64,000 nucleotides of DNA, taken from positions 31,679,659-31,743,658 of the forward strand of contig OW387140.1 of NCBI GenBank assembly GCA_936440205.1. Direction: 5' to 3'. Each line of letters opens with the position of its first letter. The first letter of the stretch is position 1. A model generated the notes under the pieces. It searched no databases. It saw nothing but the letters and a program-made list of their open reading frames with translations, and was not told the DNA's origin. The position numbers were made by a program, and so were the translations under genes. Below, one piece after another: positions 13,585 to 25,667 of the stretch. This DNA comes from Lepidonotus clava (taxonomy: Eukaryota > Annelida > Polychaeta > Phyllodocida > Polynoidae).

Positions 13585-13829
13585 AGTGTCCGAAATTAAG
13601 GGTGCATCCTGCACCCGAGGTGCATCATTTTGATTTCGGGTGCATAGATATTAGAACTGTGCACCTGGATGTGCATACCTGTTTTTTTATTTTTTTTTAT
13701 TTTTAGATATTTAACATCTTATTTGATAGAGAATGCAAGAAATATTGGTCGGGTGCAGTTTTTGAAGCCCTGCACCGGGGGGGGGGGGGGGGGGGGGCTG
13801 CAAAGAAAACATCCTCAATTTCGGACACT
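13585..13829. mobile_element. MITE with AGTGTCCGAAATT ends (copy 1)
   Basis: The left end AGTGTCCGAAATTAAGG is inverted at the right as CCTCAATTTCGGACACT. The 245-bp interior carries GTGCATCCTGCACC, AATGCAAGAAATATT and a run of 21 G at 13777-13797. A related copy lies in the opposite orientation at 22023-22221, which supports a dispersed non-autonomous DNA element. No coding capacity. Confidence 0.8.
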
Positions 13830-16800
13830 ACTGACATGAACTATTTTGAGAACTTTACTTAGAGAGTGAGGGGCGGGGGGGGGGGGGAGGCTTCAGTATA
13901 TTAAGTACAACTGATATCAGTGATAATACGTATACAACATCACACAGATGGGTCCATAACATGGCTGTAACTTTACCCAAATAAGGGCAGCATAAGTATA
14001 AAACATCCTTACTAATACTATACATCCTCCACAACCACCACAACCACCCGGCAACCATTGACGCATCTTCCTTTGCATGCCTGGGGTTAGGTATATAGTT
14101 GTGGCCATATTGCGTTTGTATTGGTGACGGACACAAAAGCAAAAACCAAGACTAGTTCCCCCCTTGACCATTTGTTTGTTGGACAGTGTCCATCGTCCTA
14201 GATCATTACACACCAGGGGATATGTATTGGCAACTAAATTTGCATTACGGGTCACGCAACGGTCGGACTATATGTGGATTGGTTTGCATACGATAAAAAC
14301 AGATAGATGTATCATATATGATCATTTTTAACGGCGGAGAATAATTAGCGATTAGAAGAAAAGGCATTATTAAATATATAAAAGTTAAATTAACAGTGCA
14401 TCCTCTTTTTACAATGTACAATTTGAAATCCTGTGCACCCTGTGTAAAATCTTTTTTTTCAAACGTTTTTTGTATGGTTATTTCACCATCAGATCCCAAT
14501 TCACACTATACAATACACCCACAATTAAACATTCCCCTCCCCTGTTTGTGCAGTCTGGTAAAACAACCCTAAACGGTTGGCCGGACGTTAAACTAACCCA
14601 ACAAACAAACAAACTCCCTTGTTTACATAGGATCATTGTTACCGATTATTAACACGAATTATATGCGTTTAATCCTTCACATAAACCTCATTAGTTCTTG
14701 TAGGGCCCGACCACAAGTTGTGGCCATTGTGGTCGCCGGTCGCTCACACAGCTATAGAAAAAGAGGCGACCAAAGAAGTAATTACCGCTGAGATATGATC
14801 AGCTCGGTGTGCTTAGGGCACGTGTACTAAAGCAACACATGACGGCTACTTTTTTGCCGTTGTCCACGATGAGATTTCCTTTTAATGATTGCCAATCATT
14901 TACGGAAAAAGGCTTAAGCAAGCTGTTATTCCGAATTATTGATTATAACGTCAGGAAAATGAATTTTTATTTTTATTTCTAAAACTGATTATGCTTCAAG
15001 CATGTATAATGGAAACGAGTACATTGAATAGTTATCGAATGCCAAATTCCACTCTGAAACATTTCTTTGCATTTGCTCTGGTGTTCAGAAATGCAAAAAC
15101 CTTAGTACTTTTTCTTTTTGTGTGATATTTGCTGACTGTTAGGTGGATCACTGGATATTACTATTTTTGTATTTTCAAATAAAAACAATTAACAACTGCT
15201 TTAGGGTATTGCAATTTTTGAAATGCTAGATATCACAGTGAGTTTCAGGTTTTTGGTCCAAACACCACCTTCCGTCACTGCTTCTGTCGATGTGCTCCAT
15301 TATAGATCCACCTTTTGTTACACCGGCAATTCAAGTGTTTTATTATTCAATCAGCTCTGATTGAAAATATACATAATTCATCAGACTCAGGGGAATCTTT
15401 TTGAAGCTCTTAATAAAACCTTTCCGTGAATGGCAAACACTTAATTAACCCACTGACCTGTTTCGAAGGGACCTTTTTATTAAACTGAAAAAAAAAACGA
15501 ATCCTGAAATCTCTTAGTCTATAGTTATATAGCTATAGTCCCAGTGCATAAATAATACATTTATGAAGAGTGCATTCAATAATTTTAGTTTCTTTTAGTA
15601 TTCAATGGAAAACACGCATTTTCCCCCTTTTTCGGTTGGGCAAATAAGCACCTGGTTTTCCTTAAAGTAGACTATTAATATTAACTAGGCTTAATCCTTT
15701 GAAGAATAATTACTCTAGTAAAAACCGCTACAGGTTATCAGAAAGAAAATCATCAAATAATTAAGACACCAGCAGTGCAGTATCAGCAACGATAGAAGGG
15801 TGGCGGCGTCCGGGCAAGGGTTACTTGGGTTTCATGTGCTGGTCCTAGTTAATGCACATGTGTGATCGGCATTAATTGGCTGTGAATAATGTAGTCATAT
15901 GCTTCATGGGTCGGTGGGGGGTCTGACCAACTCAATACTTGGGGCTTTCAATAAGGAGGGCGACACGCTCTCACAAGGCACACATCCAAAGTGGCGTTAT
16001 TAAGTATGAATCGATTTTCAGGCTGTTTGATATTGAAAGGCGCTAGTATGAGCTATCTAAGCCTTGCATCAATCTAATTTTGCGCTGCATTTATATTCCC
16101 CAGGTTCGGAGACAATTATAACTGAGTAAATAGTTAAGTCAAACCAATAAAATACCCATATATGCGTCCCAATATACTTTATTTCATGCTGTTTGCTCAA
16201 CCATCTTCAAAAACATCTTACAGAAGACAAATTAAAAGAAAACCATAATTATCAACATTCAAGTTTTAAGTCAACGTTATTCCGATATGAATCTTGTGTT
16301 GAAAAATACAAGGGATTAAAAAAGGTTTCAGAGTAGAAAAATCTAACTGCAAATAGCAATTTTCACACACCATGTATAACATCAGTTCTTACTGTCAGAG
16401 AAGTAATCGCTGTTGACTTGAGGTGTAAATTGAATTAACCTGGTTATTACAAGCAATCAGACTATACTTACAGATATCCCCAGAGGTTCTTTCTTCTCCG
16501 AGCTCCTGCGACTTTGACATGGCACCCAGCCCATGGGTGGTTGATTTGCTGTCGCATCCAAGCACTTGCCTTGTTTCTTTTGTTGTAGACCAACATGATT
16601 TACCCTGATCGATTTATAACGTTATTTATGGTTCAGTTATGGCGGACTGGGCGGGGGATGGAGGTTTGTAGTGGGGATTAGAGGCTGGATGTTGTAAATG
16701 GTTCCTTTGGGGTGGGACTACAGACGGGGTACAGAAGGTCTTAATCATACCAACAAAGGGTCGTTTACTACTAACACATGGCCGGTCGGTGAAGGCGTTT

Positions 16801-18768
16801 AATATGGTGTAAATCATGTACATCATATTTTTACGTATGCAATTTTCACGCGCCCAGAATGATACCGTTAGCGGGTGAGATTTATTTGTTCTCGATCAAA
16901 AGTTTTCTCAATTTAGAAATATTTCAGTTTTTTTTATTAACTTTTTTTTTTAATTCAGTCATTTCCGAGCAATCACAAGTCGACAGTTCATGAAACAGCA
17001 GAAATATACTATTTTGTAAAAAGAAGGGAAAATATGTTTTACAGGAGTAGACGTGATTCACAGGGTACGGGATTCACACACACAAAAAAACCCAACAAAC
17101 TGGTAGGGGTCTATGATAAAATTAGGTAATTCATCATTAAAAAGAAAAACATGTTTTTAGCATTACAAATTAAACATATTAAAAAATGAATATCCATGAA
17201 ATATTTGGAATAATCGCTGACGGTTAAACCTTATCGAACTGCGTGTGGTCCAGGCCTGAGGGTTATAGTTCCCACTGCTGAGCCAGCCCCTCCGGGGATG
17301 TAAATACAGTCATGTGGTAGAGTTTGATGGGGCTTGTGGCAGGCTGCGGCACCTGCTGGCAGTCACATAGTGTAATTAGCCAGTTATTAACAGAAATTAG
17401 GCGGACACGCTAATTTAGGTGTAACTGTGGGATTGGGGGCAGAGGTTAGAAGGGATACATTGTTTATAGATTGGCATTAAACATGTGAGGCATTCCCAGT
17501 GATCCCATATTTATGTTCATCTCTCTTTTCTTTATTTTATAATTCTGTAGTATATTGCAGCTGCGGACTAACAAATTCTTGCTTCTAAACAAAAAAAAAT
17601 AGATAAGTATATTGTATCTTCGTTCGTGTTTTTGGCTTGAGTATGACTTAGCCATGGATTCCATTAATTCAATCATGATTGAGTTCATAGAAGAAATTCA
17701 ATGGCGGGATTCATTGATTTCCTTTCTACAATTTCAACATAATATTTGTTTTTACTCCAGCTCCACTAGAATTTCCCCCTAAATTTTGATTGACCAAAAA
17801 CTAGCAAGCCGGCGCCCGGAGCAAAACGCAGTGTGACTTCAGTGTATACTGAGTATAGAATGAGTGTGAGTTTGCAGTAGCAGTTCAGTGGTAAATCAGT
17901 GGAAATACAGTGGCTGAGCAGTGGTCAGGTAGTAGTTTTTTTTTTTTAGATAGATAGGGTTTACAATCAGTACCATTTCAGTAGCTCATTTAAATATTTC
18001 GGACATACTGATTCAGGAAGTATACACTGACTTTTCCTTGGGCTCGCGTGGTTCTCATACATAATAAAAACCTTCACGTCTCTCTGAGATGTGCAGATTG
18101 TGAACTGGATGTCAAAGGGAGGGGACCGTGGTCACAGACATTCTCACTGCGGGCATGCGGAGGTCTGCTGGGGGTCAGTACACGTGGAAATACGTGCGTG
18201 TTTCCTCCCAGCCAGGTGCCGGCTTGACAGGTGGTGCGACATTCAGGTAGCTTTGGACGGGGGTATTTCTTTGAGGAAATGATAGATATAATCTTAATTC
18301 AAAAGTGGAAATTGTTTGGGGATTTCTTTGTTTCACAGCCTTTGAATGTTAGGTCGAATCATAAAATTATCAACTGCTTACTGGAGGTCCTATAATTGTA
18401 GACATTATGACTTACTTGCTTCCCTATCGTTTAATAATCAGCTGATAATGATAATTCGGTATCTATCCAACAAGCACCGGAAGTGTTCAACTTTTGAATA
18501 TGCCTTCCGTTAGGATAGGGCCAAGGATAGGCCATCTCAGGTGTAAAGATTAATGCACTTATATTTTATCTGCATCTTCAATTTTAGAAAGTATCCTTTC
18601 AAATGTCCATTAAAAAAACTACAGAAAGGAAGTATCTATAGTGTTACTAGTATTGAGCTGCTTGCTAGTAGTAGTATACTCTCATTAATCAACAGAAAGT
18701 TATGAATAATACAACCAATTATATAAAGTGAAAACGTCTATAAGAATAGTGAAATAAAGAATACATGT
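13830..18768. other. Non-coding, within the inferred intron
   Basis: No gene seen. A G-rich run lies at about 13869-13889. A patch at about 17270-17460 has several homeodomain-type words (TAATTAG, AAATTAG, CTAATTTAG) and could be regulatory. A SINE-like tail at 14552-14614 is listed separately. Confidence 0.4.
14552..14614 (+). repeat. SINE/LINE 3'-tail-like repeat (copy 1)
   Basis: CAGTCTGGTAAAACAACCC, then GGTTGGCCGGACGTTAAACT, followed by an (AAAC)n-type run. A close relative in the same orientation is at 50156-50220 (GGTTGGCCGGATGTTAA, then CAAACAATCAAAC). A shared core ending in a short simple repeat is typical of a SINE or LINE 3' end. No Pol III A/B boxes were recognised upstream, so only the tail is called. 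Confidence 0.55.
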
Positions 18769-19773
18769 ATTTAGATCCCAGGGGGGCAACTTGCATTCAT
18801 TTACGCCCGGATGTGTGTACCCAAATTTGAAGGAAATGGGTCCTTTTTCAGCCTGAAGTGAATGAAATGAATGGATAAATTCTCATTCCAAATGGGCGTC
18901 AAATTAGGGAGGCCATTCTTTATGGGTAGATATTTACGTCATGACCCATTCATTATGGGTGTAAGTTGCCCCCTCCTCCTATACATTTAGGCCCAGTATT
19001 TCGAAACAGATCAAATCTGAAAGTTTGGCTTAGCTTTAATCTGTGTCATTTTAGGGCTAACAATATAGAAAATTAGGGTAATTCACGCAAGGGGTCTAAT
19101 TTGATTATTTTAACAATTACTTAAGCCCTGTACTTTCCTTAAACAAATAAAAGTTTTTGCAAAATGTGGAGCATGGATACATACTTCATTGCAAATACTT
19201 TTTATAATTATCTGATTAAGGGAATTTCAGGGAGAAATCTACAAAAAGCATTTGAATGCTCTTACTATTTTACCATACTCTTTATAAAGCTGACATTTCT
19301 ATTATATCGAGATTAAAATTTTCTTAATAGAATACTGGTCATCATTTGCAACAAAATTCTTACATAATCTGGGGGAGATTTAATGTATTGTCTATTGACC
19401 TATAATCTAAAGTTGTGGTGATGTTTTATGATTAACAAAATTGATGGTTGTTATGATAATCATATCATACTATTTACTGAAAATACATGTAGCAAAGATC
19501 AACCTTGATTTTTCTATAAGGATCCAGCTACAGACCTTCAATATGAGTGTGTTTTCAGTTAATCCATTCACTATGGGTGTGTTTTCAGTCAATCCATTCA
19601 CTATGGGTGTGTTTTCAGTCAATCCATTCACTATGGGTGTCTATATGGTATGTCATACCTTCAATATGGGTGCATTTTTCAAACGTCAAGGTCATTCAAA
19701 ATGGGTCTCCTTCTGAAATCTGGTACACACATCAGGGCGAAATAGAATCGAGTTGCCCCCCTGGGATTTAGAT
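18769..19773. mobile_element. hAT-like non-autonomous element with 8-bp target duplication
   Basis: The element proper is 18777-19765. Its ends are CCCAGGGGGGCAACT and the inverse AGTTGCCCCCCTGGG. It is flanked on both sides by ATTTAGAT (18769-18776 and 19766-19773), an 8-bp duplication as made by hAT transposases. The interior has no transposase frame. It holds a 30-bp tandem repeat and many variants of ATTCACTATGGGTG. A second inverted copy of the end (AAGTTGCCCCC near 18963) lies inside, suggesting a composite or a nested shorter copy. Confidence 0.82.
19547..19636 (+). repeat. 30-bp tandem repeat, three units
   Basis: Units start at 19547, 19577 and 19607, each beginning GTGTGTTTTCAG and containing AATCCATTCACTATGG. 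Because 30 is a multiple of three, the array gives a repetitive open frame that should not be read as a gene. It lies inside the hAT-like element. Confidence 0.9.
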
Positions 19774-21938
19774 GTGAGAAATACGTAGCCTACTAGAAGG
19801 AGATGAACATGCTGTTCCATTATAATAACGCTTCTATCGTCCATGATAAAACCAGATCATGCGTTAAAAAACATCTCAGACGGTTTGTCAATACTTGCCG
19901 AGAACAAGGCCAAGTCAGCACGTGCTGCATGGAAAACACGAGGTAAAAACATGTAAGGCGAAGAATATCAAGTGTCATTAATAGCTTTGGAGAATGTTAT
20001 TGTGTACAACCTTCGATCCATTTAGTACATTGTAACTGTATCCAGGCTGCTGAAGAAAACATATTGATGCAGAAAGACCGATGTGCAGTGACAGTTATTA
20101 ATAGTCATGTGGCAAAGATGAAGTACTTAACTAGATTGTTCTACTGCACCCATCTGATGAAAAAGGAAACGGTCGTGGAAGTCACTATTGTATAAGAATC
20201 TTATTGACACATATTCTGTAAATTACCAAAAGTACATGTACAAAGAATTACAACCAGAGGCTTTATACATACCTTATAGTATTTGCCATTATTACCATAA
20301 CCTAGATAAATCTAGTTATTACAATCTCAAAAATATATGTACAGTAATCTGAATCAGAATAGGTTTGAAACATAGAATGTGTAACTATAGTAGTCATTCG
20401 ACAGTCAAATCGTGCATCTCGGGTGCAGGGTGCCCTGTTGATTTTGAACCCTAAAATCAGCAGGTTTTCAAGAGGTGACTGTCAATTTAACGCGACCAGG
20501 TCATCAGATAATTACTATTTTGTCTCCGGCCATATGCCTGTAGGGGTCAATCTATTGACAGTGTCAGTAACTGTTATAATGCCCCACTCTGTGGGGGAGG
20601 ACCTGGTCAGTTCCAATGGTCAACCAGGGGGGCTGTGGTCAGTCCCAGTGGTCACTTATCTCACCTGGCATCTGGCGGCGGGCCCACCTTGGCAGGTATC
20701 ACCCCCTGACCACTGGTCAGCTGGTGCTGCAACTGACCACTCCCCAGGAGGTGGCAATTGACCAGTAACTGACCACTTGCCCTAGGGGCTGGGGCAGGTG
20801 GGCGGCAGTTGACCGAGATTATATTATATTATTTTAGATTTGAATTTATATTATTAAGTTAAACGTATCACAAACTTATAGGACAAAATATCACCTTCTG
20901 ACTAAATTTCATTGAATGTTATATGGTAGGGTTTGACGTCAAATTCCTGTATACGTATGGTAAGGCTTGTTTATGATAGATAGATATGGTACTGTCTCGT
21001 TTATAATTGCCAGAACAATTGTTTCAAAGGAATCCAACATTTATTTTTACAAAGATCACAATGTACAAAGTATACTTTGTCAAAAGTGATGTAGTATGCA
21101 TTTGTGTCTAGGATTCTTTTGTAAAAAAGCACCTCACAGATATCCTTTGAACATCATTTTAGACCTTGGTTGCAAGTCATTTGAATACCTAAACAATGCA
21201 ATACATCCCTGACATCCACATCCTTGTTCAAATGGGTGTTTCAGGTCGGAAGTATAGTCATTGGACTGTCAGAGTTAGTGGCCAGTGTGTAAACATGCTG
21301 TCACGTCTTTGACAGTAGAGTAGGCCACGTGTCAGGGGCCGCTGTCAAGTCTGTGACAGCGTGTAATATAACGGTTTGGACTCGTGTCTGTATGGATATA
21401 ATATATGCATGATAACTGCATCTAAAATATACAACTATATAATGTCATTGTGCGCTGTAAACTTTGATATTTCCTCGTCCGATTGTACTTTGAATGATAT
21501 TACACCAAATACGCAGGTCTACTACAATTAGACTAGTGTACATTAGGTTTGTTTGAATGGCACGATAAGACATAGAGAAAAAGGCAGGGTCCACGAATAA
21601 ATGCTTTTGTAACTTAGTTCTATGTGAATAATGTTTATAGTGGATTATAGTCTGATAGTTGACTAATAGTCTGCTGTTCCAATTTAAAAGTCAATATTAA
21701 AAGCTCCATACTAAAGGGACACTCACTATGGCCATTTCTATGTTAATGGAATATATTATCTCACTAGATGTGAAGTGTTGGTTCAGGAATGTCACCCTGG
21801 AGGACCTATTGAGATATGGGGGCAGGTATGGCTTACTCAATAGTTACCTGAGTCACCCAGGTAATAACTTACCTGACTCACCTGTCTGGAGCTGGCTGGT
21901 ACAGAATGCCTGGCCTCTGCATCCTCAGGTATCACGCT
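19774..21938. other. Non-coding, within the inferred intron
   Basis: No supported gene. The patch at 20480-20820 is unusually rich in GGTCA/TGACC words and is listed separately. The remainder is AT-rich and without recognisable repeats. Confidence 0.4.
20480..20820. promoter_or_regulatory. Cluster of GGTCA/TGACC words
   Basis: At least a dozen GGTCA or TGACC pentamers occur in about 340 bp, several as inverted pairs such as TGACCACTGGTCAG near 20706. The pentamer resembles part of the nuclear-receptor half-site AGGTCA, but most copies have T or G instead of A before it. The cluster could be a regulatory block or a decayed tandem repeat. The frame at 20423-20761 is not supported as a gene. 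Confidence 0.25.
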
Positions 21939-22242
21939 GTACATCACACAGACTATGCTATACATCACACAGACTATGCTGTACATCACACAGATCACGA
22001 TGTACATCACAAAGACCATGTTCAGTTTCCGAAGTTAAGGATTTTTTCTATACACCCCCTGGGTGCAGGGCTACAAAAACTGTGCACCCGGCCAATATTT
22101 CTTGCATTCTCTATCACATTTACAAGATATAGAAAAAGGTATGCATAGTTCTAAAATCTATGCATCCGATGTCAAAATGATGCACCTCGGGTGCAGGGTG
22201 GACCCTTAATTTCGGACACTGATGTTGTACAGCACACAGAAC
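21939..22242 (+). repeat. 21-bp tandem repeat interrupted by a MITE
   Basis: Units beginning GTACATCACACAGACTATGC start at 21939, 21960, 21981 and 22002. After the MITE at 22023-22221 the array resumes at about 22227 with GTACAGCACACAGA. Removing the MITE and one ATGTT restores the 21-bp register exactly. Confidence 0.85.
22023..22221. mobile_element. MITE with AGTGTCCGAAATT ends (copy 2)
   Basis: Reverse-oriented relative of 13585-13829. The right end CTTAATTTCGGACACTG is well kept; the left end CAGTTTCCGAAGTTAAGG is diverged. The interior shares TGCACCTCGGGTGCAGGGT and AATATTTCTTGCATTCTC with copy 1. It is flanked by ATGTT on both sides (22018-22022 and 22222-22226) and sits inside the 21-bp tandem array. 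Non-coding. Confidence 0.8.
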
Positions 22243-24064
22243 CAATAGGTGAAAGTACCTTATCACCGCTAGTATGAAGTACACAGAGTTTGATGAACCT
22301 ATATAGCAGGATCCAGTGCATATGACTTTTGCCTTGGGCGTTGATCCTTAAAGTTTAATGGCGAAAATGAGGTCATTTCTGATGACATATGTCTCGGTGG
22401 TAGAATTCATCGTCATACGGAAATCCGAATCAAAACAGAACAGCTTCTAATGAATATTTTTGTTGTTTTTTCGATGATTGTTTGCAGAGTTTTAATTGTG
22501 CCTTTGTTTTCCAAGGCAAAGGCTTAACTATATAGATTTTCATTTGCTATCTATTCAAACGATTATGCAGAGTGTTCGGGATATCATTCTGATACGGAAT
22601 TTTATACTATATACCAGAAAACGTTCTCACACAACATAATTACTGTAGGTCTGACAGCCATGTAATGAACAGTAGAGCTTAAAGAGGAAGATTTTCTAAT
22701 AGACTGACAAAGATAAATCGAGCTTAAAGAAGAAGATTTTCTAATAGAATGAGAGATAATACGTTTACAATATCGCGTTGTCCCTGAATAGATTAGTATA
22801 AACCATTGCATTGGAAATGAAACTGGGACAAAAACCAGTGTCTAAACCGCTTCATTTGAAATGTTGACTGGGACAAATCACTGCATTGAAAGTGATGACT
22901 GGGATTATAGAGGCTTAAATCATATATATCTCTCTACTGTAGCCCTGGACTGTAACAAACCATTGCCCCAAGACTCATTACTGGGAGTCCGAACAAACCA
23001 TTGTAGTCAGAAATGATGCATACAAATCTTATTGAGAGTCTTTTCTCTGCAACCAGGTCCTTCTGAAGAACCTGGCTGTATGTGTTCGGCCTGAATGGCT
23101 GGAACCATGGAATTCACATTCTTGATCACATCATCAAGACTTGCACATACAGAAACTCATTTCCAATAAGTGTTTAGCAGCAGGGGGGTCATAGAAATCT
23201 ATCTCAAATAACCCAAAAGATATATAGCATTGCCGAAACTATCTGAGGCGTAAATGTTATTATTCTGTGCCTCTGGGGTGTCTTTAGTCATGGGCTTGGA
23301 GAGTGATAGGGGTCCGCTGGGTGGAGAGTGGATGTGTAAATAATGGGGCTTCATTAGGACCTTCATTTGGCGGGCCTTGGCAGTGCCCCCTCCCGGTGAC
23401 CTCAGGTAACCAAGGCCCTAATGGCCCTAATAGAACCAATCAGAATAAACCACACACAAGCGGACGGCCAGGGCCCTTTTTACTTCTGTCCACCAATGGC
23501 ACAGACCGTAGCATCATTACTGCAAATCATCCCATTTCCTGAGACTAATTCCTCCTCTGAAATAAGACCAACCACAAAAGATAATGAAAAAAAAACTACA
23601 GGAAAAGAAATCCAAACTCAGTTTAGTTAGTTTGCAAGGGAGGTTTCCATGGCATTTCTCTTTGAAAAGATACATGTCAGAAGGCAATATTGAAAGCTAA
23701 ATTACATATTTTCCAAATCTAGCCACCGAGGTAGGATCCTTAACAATGAGCATTTTTCATTTACACTGGATGCCAATGTGACATGTTAATGTGAGTAAGT
23801 CTGGGGTGAGTCTGTGGGGGCAGGTCAATATTTGCAGCAGTATACCCCTGGAGGTTACCCAACTCTTATCTGAGGTAATTACAAGGCCTACTCAGGGATA
23901 CACACTGTTTGTCTGCTCCACGTGGGGTTGGGGCCAAACTAATTACCTGGTCAGCCAGCACTGATTGCCAAATGAGATTAGAACAAATGATGGGGATAAA
24001 GTGTTCTATATGTATAATAAAGTTCTATGTGCATGCACATATTAGCACTGAAGTTATAGGATTT
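22243..24064. other. Non-coding, within the inferred intron
   Basis: A 33-bp segment (GAGCTTAAAGA, then AAGATTTTCTAATAGA) is duplicated at 22675-22707 and 22720-22752. A diverged repeat around ACTGGGACAAA follows at about 22800-22910. No gene recognised. Confidence 0.4.
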
Positions 24065-24241
24065 GGGGCTATCCATAAACAATGTCACACACAAGGGGGT
24101 GGGTGGATAGGTTGAAAATTGTGAAACTGCCTGAAAACAGGCATTATTTTCATATTTGAAACAGGACATTTAGTGTAACAAGGGGGGTGGTGGTCATAAA
24201 ATTACCCTGAAATATTCTGACATCATTTTATGGACGGCCCC
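24065..24241. mobile_element. Short MITE with GGGGCTATCCATAAA ends
   Basis: GGGGCTATCCATAAACAATG at the left is mirrored by CATTTTATGGACGGCCCC at the right, over 177 bp. Such GGGGC-TCCATAAA-type ends recur in short non-autonomous DNA elements of many invertebrates. Short T-runs flank both ends, so the target duplication cannot be fixed. Non-coding. Confidence 0.65.
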
Positions 24242-25667
24242 TTTTCGAAATAGAAGAGGGTATGTGTAGTCTTAATTCAAACTCTTCCTGCCCAAGCCGA
24301 ATCTCCACTGTAATTGCTTCCTTAATTAAGATATCCTCCTGCTATCTGTTCATTTATCAGTCCACTTAATGGTACCTCTCCGTCATTAACATTCATGTTT
24401 ATGATTCTGCGGGTAGTTGTTCCTTTGATTGCATTGCCCGTTCCGCCTGTCCCCTGTCAGGCCCCGCGGCGCGCATTAGCCATAATTTGAGGTAATTATT
24501 TCCATCAGATACCCCTGCCCAAACAGGGGCTGGCCACAGATGGTCCTCTAATGAAGACGTCTCACTGTCAGCCAACAGTTCACCATTTTACCTCAAAAGG
24601 TCGCCAGAGGACGCTGCTGCCGCATGCGGTGCATGCGCGGGGACAGCATTCCAGCGCCTGCGCGTTGGGTCGCCATAGCAGTGGCGCGCCGGTGGCCCTA
24701 TTGAATGATGTAATTTGAATTGCAGATCAGATTCTACATTAAAAAAAGTACACATGTCGTGGGACGTTAAAAAGGGAGGTGTGTGGTTCATGAATGGGTG
24801 GTCACTCGTGTGTGGCCCTCAGGATCCTATGGTAAACTACTCGCAGTAAGCGTATTCTTGACTCGCTCCACCCGTGGCATACCCGTCCCATTTTGGTTCT
24901 GCCCCAGTGACTTAGCAGCCTCTTCAGGGCCCTTAATGCCCTGTGCCCCTCCCCTACTTGAGGCGTGACCTTCTTGAAGTGCCCTCTTGTGATTAATGAC
25001 CTTCTGATGACTTAAACGGGCGTGGAGGGGTGGGGATGTGCATGCGGGGCCCAGAGGGACAATTAGAAACATCCCAATGTACCACTGACACGAGCCGACT
25101 CTAGTCCCACCCCATAAATAATGGGTTTGTGCCCTGGTAGCCTTTAACATTTGTGGATTTTCTAAGTACATGTACTACACAGCTACAAGATGGTTCGTGC
25201 CTTATTCATGATTTGGGTCGAATTTGATGTTGGAGTTTCAGAATTGTACGTCTCAGCAACGAGAATAGACTGAAGTCTATTCTCGTTGGTCTCAGTTGTA
25301 AACCATTCAAAGGTTAAGCCCCGTATTGTGCAAACATAGCCCTGTTATGACACAAGAAACATGTCCTCGCCTCATGCAGCTTTCTAACTTTAATGTTAGA
25401 CATGGTCCAATGTTTTCGAGTATTTACAAGGAATAATATTTCCTATTCTAATGTTAAAAAATACTAGATTACTAATTGGATTATGTCCTTTTCAGGCCTT
25501 TTCAAGTATGGCATATACTTTGAAGTCTTCTTGACCCCATCACCTTGGCCATATTGAAAATTATTTCCCTTCCGACAGTCTCCCTTCTTTTTCTCACACA
25601 GTTGAAGCTTTAAAGCTGCAGGTATTCAACTAGCTGATTTGACTCCTGATTAAAAGATAGCCAGTGC
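24242..25667. other. Non-coding; contains a GC-rich patch and a hairpin
   Basis: CG-rich sequence at about 24595-24690 (for example GCATGCGGTGCATGCGCGG) stands out from its surroundings and could be regulatory. A perfect 14-bp palindrome at 25258-25287 is listed separately. No supported coding exon. Confidence 0.35.
25258..25287. repeat. Near-perfect palindrome
   Basis: AACGAGAATAGACT and its exact reverse complement AGTCTATTCTCGTT are separated by only GA. It could form a cruciform or RNA hairpin, or be abutted transposon ends. Confidence 0.8.

Noticed and set aside
21728-22132. 134-codon frame with TSHRLCY repeats
   Set aside because: Produced by the 21-bp tandem array and the inserted MITE, not a gene.
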